A stretch of 64,000 bases of DNA from Bacillota bacterium (GTDB lineage Bacteria; Bacillota; Clostridia; Christensenellales; UMGS416): NCBI GenBank assembly GCA_023398815.1, contig JAEWRW010000059.1, forward strand, positions 62,001-126,000, written 5' to 3'. Below the pieces are notes generated by a model. That model made no database searches. It was not told where the DNA came from and saw nothing but the letters and a program-made list of their open reading frames with translations. How positions within the stretch are numbered: position 1 is the stretch's first letter; the number at the start of each line of letters is the position of its first letter. A program made the translations under genes and the position numbers. Positions 1-6,656 of this stretch are shown piece by piece.

Positions 1-774
1 AAGTCGACCGGCCCCATCATGACGCTGGCCACCGGTGACACCCTGACGCTCAACGATGGGGACGCAACTGGTGCCACCGCCGCGGTCACGCTGGGCGCGC
101 TGACCGACATTCGGCCCATGGGCACACTCAACCAGCCCTATGGCCAAACCTGCCTCTATGTGACCAAGCCGGTGTTTGAGGCACTGACCGGCAAACTGAC
201 CACCGACAACCGGCTGGAATCAGCACAGGCCAACGGCTATCTCAGTGTGGACGGCGATGACATGGTGGCCCAGCAGGCCGTTGAGGATTCCCTCCAACAG
301 CGCGGCATCACCAACTACTCTCTCTTCAACATTGAGAGCGCCGCCCGCTCCGAGCGCAACCTCAAACTGTTCATGGGCATTTTGGTCTACGGGTTCCTGG
401 TGCTCATCGGCCTCATCTGCGTGGCCAACATCCTCAACACCGTCTCCACCAACATCGCGCTTCGCCGCAAGGAGTTCGCCATGCTGCGCTCGGTGGGCAT
501 GACGCCGGGCGGCTTCAGCAAGATGGTGCGGTACGAGAGCGCGTTCTACGGCCTCAAGAGCCTGCTCTACGGCCTGCCTGCAAGCCTGGTGCTGGCCTAC
601 CTCCTGTATCGGGAGAGCGGCACCATGCTGGATACATCCTTCACCCTGCCCTGGCTCAACTACGTGGTAGCCATCGCCATGATTCTCGCGATCGTGTTCG
701 CCACCATGCTCTACTCCACCGCCCGCATCAAGCGGGAAAATATCGTCGACGCCCTGAAGCAGGAGAATTTGTAG
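1..774 (+). CDS. ABC transporter permease, FtsX family (5' end outside window)
   Basis: This is the C-terminal part of a MacB/FtsX-type permease. The frame is already open at base 1, so the ATG at 19 is probably internal. What is visible is a periplasmic/extracytoplasmic stretch of about 110 residues, then a first membrane span (around LVYGFLVLIGLICVANIL), the cytoplasmic loop RRKEFAMLRSVGMT that is typical of FtsX domains, and two more spans before a basic tail ending in DALKQENL. The family works with an ABC ATPase, usually encoded just upstream, to export or act on peptides, lipids or cell-wall enzymes. The partner and substrate cannot be seen here. A strong intrinsic terminator follows the stop. 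Confidence 0.9.
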   Translation, partial: KSTGPIMTLATGDTLTLNDGDATGATAAVTLGALTDIRPMGTLNQPYGQTCLYVTKPVFEALTGKLTTDNRLESAQANGYLSVDGDDMVAQQAVEDSLQQRGITNYSLFNIESAARSERNLKLFMGILVYGFLVLIGLICVANILNTVSTNIALRRKEFAMLRSVGMTPGGFSKMVRYESAFYGLKSLLYGLPASLVLAYLLYRESGTMLDTSFTLPWLNYVVAIAMILAIVFATMLYSTARIKRENIVDALKQENL

Positions 775-793
775 GGGCGTGGGGACTCAAAGC

Positions 794-830
794 GAAGGCC
801 GCCGGGTGAACCGGCGGCCTTCGGCATTTT
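794..830 (+). terminator. Intrinsic terminator after the ABC permease
   Basis: Perfect 12-bp stem (794-805 with 811-822, arms GAAGGCCGCCGG/CCGGCGGCCTTC) with a 5-nt loop, followed by GGCATTTT. It ends the permease transcript and sits against the 3' end of the convergent gene at 830. Confidence 0.85.
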
Positions 831-1474
831 CAGATTGGTGCACTGTCGTCGTTGACCAGGGCGTCGGCCACACGGTCTATGAACGACTCCATGGCCGTCG
901 GGGTAACGACCCGAAACTCATATCTGGCATTCACGGGGCGGTTTGCGTACATTTCCTCGGTCAAGGCGCGAAGCATCCTTTCCTGGTCATCAACGGTCAC
1001 AATGCCCGGCAATTCCCAGTCCATCGGCTGGCGCAACTGCGCCCAGACCGTTTCACGCTGATACAACCCCTCCATCAGGCAGGCATCAACCTCATAGCAA
1101 TCACTCGCAAAAGTCTGTAGGTGCAGCTCATCGTTCGTCAGCCTTGCCGGCGTCCAAAAACACTCGCAATAGGCGATATCCGTTGCGATGTGAGCATAGT
1201 ACCCCAGCAGGAAGTCGCGGTTGGTTTGCCCGGCAAACCTCCTGACCTGTCGCCGTAGATTCTGCCGCCAGGGGGCGTAGTTGGTATAAAAACCCCAACC
1301 CTCATCCCCCACGCAGAAATGGCTCACCGATTTGTCACTCCGTTGGCTTCCGGGGCGAAACGCGAGAGCGTCCGGCGCAAGGGAACCCTGCAGAAAAGCC
1401 TGGTGATTACCAATCCCCGGGCTTCGGCGCAGAATACGCTGTGCCACTGCCAAGTGTACCATGAAATACCCCAT
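830..1474 (-). CDS. Zinc-dependent phospholipase C-like protein
   Basis: 214 residues. The sequence GYYAHIATDIAYCE and the early LQGSLAPDALAF resemble the zinc-dependent phospholipase C / S1-P1-like helical family (Pfam Zn_dep_PLPC type), where His and Asp residues in helices bind metal. Many bacterial members of this group are uncharacterised, so lipase activity is only an inference. The start is set by GGAGGAGCA directly before the ATG at 1474. No signal peptide is evident, unlike secreted phospholipases C. The gene converges on the upstream permease and shares its terminator region. Confidence 0.6.
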   Translation of the reverse strand: MGYFMVHLAVAQRILRRSPGIGNHQAFLQGSLAPDALAFRPGSQRSDKSVSHFCVGDEGWGFYTNYAPWRQNLRRQVRRFAGQTNRDFLLGYYAHIATDIAYCECFWTPARLTNDELHLQTFASDCYEVDACLMEGLYQRETVWAQLRQPMDWELPGIVTVDDQERMLRALTEEMYANRPVNARYEFRVVTPTAMESFIDRVADALVNDDSAPI

Positions 1475-1503
1475 TGCTCCTCCGCACCTGTTCCATTATC
1501 TCA

Positions 1504-1698
1504 TCAGCCCGCAAAATACCCATTGGTCCGCATAATGGCAAAGGCCAGCGCCGCGGCGAACACCGCCACCGCCGCAAACCACAGCACCAGCCGCCGCATC
1601 GTGGGCTTCCGACCCGTCACATCCACCGGCCGGTCGTTGGCCTTCATGGCATTGCCTTGCATTTGATCGTTGCGTTGCATCGTGCCCAGCCCCTTCAC
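1504..1698 (-). CDS. Small single-span membrane protein, unknown
   Basis: 64 residues: a polar N-terminus, a basic stretch (GRKPTMRRL) and one hydrophobic span of about 20 residues (LVLWFAAVAVFAAALAFAIM) near the C-terminus. The start is uncertain. GTG at 1698 has AAGGA 8 nt upstream, and ATG at 1680 has AAGGGG 9 nt upstream. No family was recognised. It lies between the phospholipase-like gene and the VIT1-type gene, all on the minus strand. Confidence 0.5.
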   Translation of the reverse strand: MKGLGTMQRNDQMQGNAMKANDRPVDVTGRKPTMRRLVLWFAAVAVFAAALAFAIMRTNGYFAG

Positions 1699-1736
1699 AA
1701 TTTTGTTCCTTTTTATATCTCCATTATACTCGACCC

Positions 1737-2036
1737 TCAGCCCGCGTCAATGCCCAACACCCGCTTGGCCACCACGCCGATGACAAACGAAATGACCGCC
1801 ACCGAGAGGGAGATCACGGCCATCTCGCCGAAGCGGCGCAGGAACGGCTCCTCCTTGGCAACCGACAGGTAGTAGTTGAACGCCAGAATGATGAGGAGCA
1901 CCGTGGCCAGCATCACGCCAAAGGCCGCCAGGTACAGCTCCGTGGGAAAGAGCAGATAGGGCAGCACCAGCAGCGCAACCGTGATGAGATAAGCCACCCC
2001 GGTGTAGGTGCTGGATTTGAGCGCGTCCCGGCTGCC
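1737..2036 (-). pseudogene. C-terminal membrane part of VIT1-type protein, after an in-frame TAG
   Basis: This continues in exactly the same frame as the gene at 2037-2624 after a single amber codon (TAG, minus strand, 2037-2039). The reading past the stop (GSRDALKSSTYTG then AYLITVALLVLPYLL) is the expected VIT1/CCC1 loop and last membrane helices. There is no frameshift or other lesion. It could re-initiate at GTG 1997, but no ribosome site was seen. It is best read as the severed C-terminus of one gene, or as a suppressed or erroneous stop. Confidence 0.7.
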
Positions 2037-2624
2037 CTAGGCTCGCTCGGCCAGGTAGTTGGACGCCGCCATGGAGAGCGTGGCCGAAATGCCGGTGATG
2101 ATGCCCGTCATCGCCACCAGACGGGTGTTGGCCAGGGCGAAGGTCACCCCGGCGATGGCCCCGGTCAGCTCCACCAGTGCGTCGTTGAGGCCCAGCACCA
2201 TCGCCCCCACGTAGTGCAGGCGCTCCTCGTCCAGCATGCTGTAAAGCTCCTGCTCATGCCGGCGCTCGTCGGCCAGCATGGCCGCCGCCTGGGGCAGCTG
2301 CTGCTGCAGGGTCTCATACTCCGCGCCCGAGAACCGCTCGCCCTTCTGCATGGTCTTGACGGCGAAGGTGAAGCCCAGCAGCACGGTGATGCATTTCATC
2401 AGGAGCAGTAAGCCGCGCCGGGCGCGCAGGCCCTCGCCGGTGTAGGTGGCCCACACGGCGGCGTGGGCGCGTTCGTCCCTGGCCATCTGGGTGAGGAGCT
2501 TGCGGTTCTCGTCGTTCTTCTCCCGCCGGGCCATGAAGTCATAGAGGGCGGCACCGTCCTCTTCCTCCAGCTGGGCACGGCGCACGCGGTGCAGTAGTTC
2601 GGGGCTCAACGCTTTGTTTGCCAT
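2037..2624 (-). CDS. Rubrerythrin/VIT1 (CCC1) family protein, N-terminal part ending at an internal TAG
   Basis: 195 residues before the stop. Residues 1-135 form a ferritin/rubrerythrin-like helical domain with metal-ligand-type motifs (DERAHAAVW, DERRHEQELY). From about residue 140 a VIT1/CCC1 vacuolar-iron/manganese transporter membrane domain begins (GLNDALVELTGAIAGV). The family oxidises or senses Fe/Mn and moves it across the membrane. Full members are about 290 residues, and adding the piece after the TAG (1737-2036) gives 295. As it stands the last helices are missing, so the transporter is probably inactive unless the stop is read through or is a sequencing error. The start ATG at 2624 is preceded by AAGGAGGAACCCC. 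Confidence 0.8.
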   Translation of the reverse strand: MANKALSPELLHRVRRAQLEEEDGAALYDFMARREKNDENRKLLTQMARDERAHAAVWATYTGEGLRARRGLLLLMKCITVLLGFTFAVKTMQKGERFSGAEYETLQQQLPQAAAMLADERRHEQELYSMLDEERLHYVGAMVLGLNDALVELTGAIAGVTFALANTRLVAMTGIITGISATLSMAASNYLAERA

Positions 2625-4761
2625 GGGGTTCCTCCTTGGTAGGCGGTCAGGCGGCCCGCCGGGCTGTTCGGGTTGGGCGGCGCAAAGGCCGTCGTTCCCC
2701 TACCATTCGCGGCGGGCGCCCGTTTCCCTGCCCGGCAGGCCCCCTGACCGCAAGGCGTTTGACGCGCATCGCCCAGGCCACGCACCGAAGGTTGCCTTTC
2801 GGCAGCCGCTGGCTGCTGCACATTCCGGTTGGTGGCACCCGGCTGTTCTATCACAACCTTGTTCTTCCATTCATTTCCCCTTGCATAGCGAACTGCTGTT
2901 GCTTTCCGCGCAAATTCTGGACGCCATGGCCTATGATGACGCCGCAGCACCCAGCTGGGGCACCAGCGACATTCGCACCTGGCTCAACGGTACCTTCTAT
3001 GATGCGGCGTTTTCCAGCGTGGAGAAATCCTCCCTGGTGGGTGACGACAAGGTGCGGCTGCTGACAAAGGTGCAAGCACAGAACACGGCCTACTTTGGCA
3101 ATGACGCGGTGCGGGCCACCACATGCACTGCCCTGGCCGTCAGCCATGGCAACAGCGAGGACAACTACTGGCTGGCCGACGGCGACGCGCTGACCTGCGT
3201 GGACAGCGCCGGCACCTTGGTGCCCGCTACTGCCACGGCCATCGCAGGCGTGCGGCCGGTCATCCGCATCGACGCCGACGACATTGCCCTGGTCGCTGCC
3301 GCCAGTCAGCCGCCCTCCCCGCCTGACAATGTCCTTTCCTCGGCCATAAACCTATCATCGTCGTACACACTGGCACTCCGCGACGACACCCTACCCTCCA
3401 TTGCCGTCTCCGGCTACTCCACCGCCTTGGGGGAGCTGACGATCAACTGCACGCCGTCCAAGGCATTGACCGGTGGCCAGAAGATCTTCTGCTACCTGCA
3501 AGACATGGATGACGTTCAGGACTCCGCCGCGCTGGCTGTGCCGGCCGATGGCAAGATCACTCTGACAGACTACACCAACCCGGAGAGACGCTACAAAGTG
3601 ATGCTGGCCGTGACCACCCCCGGTGGCACCAACCAGACCAGCGTAGCCGGCAAAGTTGCCACCCTTTCCATCGACAACCTGGCCATCGCGGGTATCAAGA
3701 AGGGTGACCGGTTTGGCGCGGGGCAAACGATTTCCTTCACCGGCAAGGGCTGGACCTCGGTGGTGGACAACCCCAAGAACGGCGATCTGCGCTGGGTGCC
3801 AGCTGAGTGGAGCATCGGCGCGAAGAGCGGCACGTGGAATGCCGCGCCCTATGACGCCACTGTCTCGTTGGAGCCAGGCGACTATACACTGACGGTTTCC
3901 TATGCCCAGGAGAACTATTCCGACAGCTGGGCCCGGGTGACCGGCAGCGGGATCGAAGTGGAACGCAGCGTCGCCTTCCACGTGGACAAAGCGTTGGCGC
4001 TCTCCTCCTCGGTGGCGAACGGAACCATCGAGGTGGGTAAGAGCATCAAGCTGACGCCCAATCTCACAGGCGGCAAGTGGACCTACGACAGCAAGCGCCT
4101 GTCCCTGTCAGGCAATACGTTCACCGGCAAGCAAACCGGCACCACCACCGTCAAGTATGCCTTTGGCAGGCAGAGCATCTCCTACGCCATTAAGGTGGTT
4201 CCCGCACCCGTAGGTACCCCCACCGGCGTGAAGGCTGCCTCGGTTGGTCACACCAGCGTCAAGGTCAGCTGGGGCAAGGTGGATGGTGCGACGGGCTACC
4301 AGCTGTACCGCGCCACCAGCAAGACCGGCTCCTTCACCAAGGTGGCCGACACCAAGTCGCTCAACTACACCAACAAGAGCCTGACGACGGGCAAAACCTA
4401 CTACTACAAAGTACGGGCGTACCGCACAGCAGACTCTGCCACGGTGTATGGCGCCGATTCCCCGGTCGTTAGCGCCAAGCCCAAGCCCATGGCCCCGGCT
4501 GGCATGAAGGCCAGCCGCGTGTCAAACAGCTCCATCAAGGTGAGCTGGAAGAAGGTAACGGGAGCCACAAAGTACCAAGTGTACCGCGCCACCAGCAAGA
4601 CCGGCAAGTACACCAAGGTAACCGAGACCACCTCCCTGAGCTACACCAACAAAAAGCTCACTGATAACAAGACTTACTACTACAAAGTGCGGGCCTACCA
4701 CACCGAGAAGGGCGTGAAGGTCTATGGGGCCTACTCCACCGTGGTAAAGGCCAAGCCATAA
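2614..4761 (+). CDS. DUF6273 and fibronectin-type-III-like repeat protein, apparently N-truncated
   Basis: The open frame runs 715 residues, but recognisable protein starts only near residue 90. There LLLLSAQILDAMAYDD and SDIRTWLNGTFY match the interior of a DUF6273 domain, which ends near VRPVIRID. A middle region of beta-rich sequence follows, then two similar FN3-like repeats of about 90 residues, each with YQLYRATSKTGSF-type and TYYYKVRAY motifs. Proteins of this kind are usually secreted and cell-surface attached. Here no signal peptide exists, and the beginning of DUF6273 is absent in all three forward frames. The 5' part is antisense to the neighbouring gene's start. ATG at 2926 is the first in-domain ATG and has no clear ribosome site. 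It is probably a decayed or truncated surface-protein gene. Confidence 0.55.
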   Translation: MFAMGFLLGRRSGGPPGCSGWAAQRPSFPYHSRRAPVSLPGRPPDRKAFDAHRPGHAPKVAFRQPLAAAHSGWWHPAVLSQPCSSIHFPLHSELLLLSAQILDAMAYDDAAAPSWGTSDIRTWLNGTFYDAAFSSVEKSSLVGDDKVRLLTKVQAQNTAYFGNDAVRATTCTALAVSHGNSEDNYWLADGDALTCVDSAGTLVPATATAIAGVRPVIRIDADDIALVAAASQPPSPPDNVLSSAINLSSSYTLALRDDTLPSIAVSGYSTALGELTINCTPSKALTGGQKIFCYLQDMDDVQDSAALAVPADGKITLTDYTNPERRYKVMLAVTTPGGTNQTSVAGKVATLSIDNLAIAGIKKGDRFGAGQTISFTGKGWTSVVDNPKNGDLRWVPAEWSIGAKSGTWNAAPYDATVSLEPGDYTLTVSYAQENYSDSWARVTGSGIEVERSVAFHVDKALALSSSVANGTIEVGKSIKLTPNLTGGKWTYDSKRLSLSGNTFTGKQTGTTTVKYAFGRQSISYAIKVVPAPVGTPTGVKAASVGHTSVKVSWGKVDGATGYQLYRATSKTGSFTKVADTKSLNYTNKSLTTGKTYYYKVRAYRTADSATVYGADSPVVSAKPKPMAPAGMKASRVSNSSIKVSWKKVTGATKYQVYRATSKTGKYTKVTETTSLSYTNKKLTDNKTYYYKVRAYHTEKGVKVYGAYSTVVKAKP

Positions 4762-4807
4762 GAAGGCGCAGCCGCCCGGGATCCACCCGGAAACAAAAAA
4801 GCCAAGT

Positions 4808-4834
4808 GCGAGGGCAGCGAAAGCTGCCCTCGCG
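4808..4834. repeat. Inverted repeat after the DUF6273 gene
   Basis: A 10-bp stem GCGAGGGCAG/CTGCCCTCGC with a 6-nt loop. An A-run (4794-4800) lies on its left, so on the minus strand it is followed, after a gap, by T6. It is a possible weak terminator. No T-run follows on the plus strand. Confidence 0.4.
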
Positions 4835-4936
4835 TCGCAGTTGGCCGTTCCTTCCAGCCTTGCGCCACAGCACAAGGGCTTGAGGCAAACGCACTGGTCA
4901 CAGGGTACCCGGCTCACCCCCCCGAAAGGAGGCCCC

Positions 4937-5599
4937 ATGGGCAACATCGACTGGCTGTTCTTTGATATGGGCGGCACGCTCATCGACGAATCCAGGCAGG
5001 AGGAGGCCATCGCGCAGGCACTGGTGGCGGGGTGCGCCCGGTTCGGCCTCTCCTATACCACAGACGACGTCTTCACCGCCCTGCGGGAGGGTTCCGAGCG
5101 CTATGAGCAGCCCGTGCCCTATGCCATCGGCAAACTGGCCCGCACCGGGGAGCAAGCCGCGGCCCTGCGCGCCGCGGGGCGGTACCTACCTGAGCTCGAA
5201 GTACCCTTCCCCGATGCGGCGGCCACGCTGGAGCAGCTGGCCCGCCGGTACCGGCTGGGCATCATCGCCAACCAGTCCTCCGGGGCAGAGGAGCGGCTGC
5301 GCGGCCACGGTCTGCACCGGTATTTCTCGGTTTTTGCCCTCTCGGCGGAGCTGGGCTTGCACAAGCCCGACCCAGCCATCTTCCGCGCCGCTCTGGCGGC
5401 CGCCGGGTGCGACGCTATGCACGCCGCGTACATCGGCGACCGGCTGGACAACGACATTGCCCCGGCCAAGGCGCTGGGTTTCGCCACCGTACGGGTGCTG
5501 CAGGGCGTGGGGCGGTATCAGGTGCCGCGCTCCCCAGCCTACCAGCCCGATTACACCATCGGTTCGCTGGGCGAGCTGATCTCCCTGTTCCTCCCATGA
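4937..5599 (+). CDS. HAD-superfamily hydrolase (IA type)
   Basis: 220 residues from ATG 4937, chosen because GAAAGGAGG lies just upstream. HAD motifs are in order: FFDMGGTLID with nucleophile Asp10, IIANQSSG (motif II Ser), GLHKPDPAIF (motif III Lys) and YIGDRLDNDIAPA (motif IV acids). A helical cap sits between motifs I and II. The usual second Asp of motif I (DxD) is Gly here (DMG), so it may be a weak phosphatase or have altered chemistry. The substrate is unknown. It is convergent with the kinase-like gene that ends 13 bp away. Confidence 0.85.
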   Translation: MGNIDWLFFDMGGTLIDESRQEEAIAQALVAGCARFGLSYTTDDVFTALREGSERYEQPVPYAIGKLARTGEQAAALRAAGRYLPELEVPFPDAAATLEQLARRYRLGIIANQSSGAEERLRGHGLHRYFSVFALSAELGLHKPDPAIFRAALAAAGCDAMHAAYIGDRLDNDIAPAKALGFATVRVLQGVGRYQVPRSPAYQPDYTIGSLGELISLFLP

Positions 5600-5612
5600 T
5601 CGGGGCCCCGGT

Positions 5613-6488
5613 TCACCGTTCGAGCAGTTTGGGCCGGGCCAGAAATTCGCTCAGGTCTGCCCGCTCCCAGGGGTCGCACAGGTAAGAAAAGAACCGGTAG
5701 ACATCCCGGCAGCCGGACAGATCGGGGAGCGCTCCATACCGCTCGTACCCCCGCCGGAACGCGGAGCCTTCTGGCAGGCACAGCTCGAGAATGGTCAGTT
5801 CCCATTCCCTGGGCCCCACCACATAGGCGTCCAAATCCACGACCCCGCGGATGGCATGGAGTCCCTCGTCGTACACGAATTGATTGGCCGACAAATCGGT
5901 CATCATCAGATGGAACGCCGTGGGGGCAGGAATAGATCCCCGGATGGCCCGGAACTGTGTCCAGGCCCGCTCATCCCCCTGCCAGTACCGCTCCAGTATG
6001 CTTTCCATGGCTTCCAGCAGCCGCTGCCCAAAGGAAGCCGCTGGCTGCTCTGCACTGGGCCAGCACCCGAAGGCAGGCCAAGACCGGCCGTGCAGGAAAC
6101 CAAGATACTGCCCCAATTGGTACAACACCCCCTCGTCCTCCGGAAAGGTGTCCGGCGCATACCCCCTGCCTTCCATCTCCTCAAACACCTGAACCTTCAG
6201 CGTCTCGTCGGTGCAGATGACACCAGCCACCGGGATGTGGGGGTTGCACAGCGCCGGGGCCAACGCGGCGACGCTGCGGCGCTGGCTGGCAAAGTTGGAT
6301 TGAAAGATGTAATCCATGGCAAACCAGAACGGCGACCGTTCCTCGGGCTTGCGGTGTTCCTGCTTGACGATGCAGCGGCCGCCTTCCCAGGGCAGCCGAA
6401 GGATCCGGTTGGATGAAAGGGCGATCGTCTCCAGCTCATCGATGTGCGCCCGCAGGTATGCCAGCAGCGGCGTGTGGTCCATCCCCAT
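5613..6488 (-). CDS. Aminoglycoside phosphotransferase (APH)-fold kinase-like protein
   Basis: 291 residues from ATG 6488, which has GAGGAGG upstream (another ATG lies two codons later). A nucleotide-lobe Lys occurs in GGRCIVKQEH. The catalytic-loop region is FHLMMTDLSANQFVYD, where APH/choline-kinase enzymes have HxDxxxxN (here M-T-D-L-S-A-N). The metal-binding DxD-like VVDLDAYVVGP follows. The family phosphorylates small alcohols such as homoserine, choline, sugars or aminoglycosides. The substrate here is unknown and resistance should not be assumed. It is divergent from the GH3 gene across 168 bp. Confidence 0.7.
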   Translation of the reverse strand: MGMDHTPLLAYLRAHIDELETIALSSNRILRLPWEGGRCIVKQEHRKPEERSPFWFAMDYIFQSNFASQRRSVAALAPALCNPHIPVAGVICTDETLKVQVFEEMEGRGYAPDTFPEDEGVLYQLGQYLGFLHGRSWPAFGCWPSAEQPAASFGQRLLEAMESILERYWQGDERAWTQFRAIRGSIPAPTAFHLMMTDLSANQFVYDEGLHAIRGVVDLDAYVVGPREWELTILELCLPEGSAFRRGYERYGALPDLSGCRDVYRFFSYLCDPWERADLSEFLARPKLLER

Positions 6489-6656
6489 CGGTGTTTTTCC
6501 TCCTCGCTCTCTCTGGGAGAGCGCATCCATTCTACCACCCCCCGCCGCCCGGGGCAAAGTCGTCGCTTTTGGTTGCCCCCTGCCCCGCCCGGTGGTACAA
6601 TCCGGGAAAAGACAGCCCCATCTGCGGGGCGCACCCCTCATACAGAAGGAGAACCC

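Noticed and set aside
4840..4936. Possible T-box or other riboswitch before the HAD gene
   Set aside because: No T-box core sequence, no specifier-like fold and no terminator/antiterminator pair could be made out.
5613..6488. Calling the APH-fold gene an aminoglycoside-resistance gene
   Set aside because: Only fold-level motifs are seen. The substrate cannot be told, and most such chromosomal genes act on metabolites.
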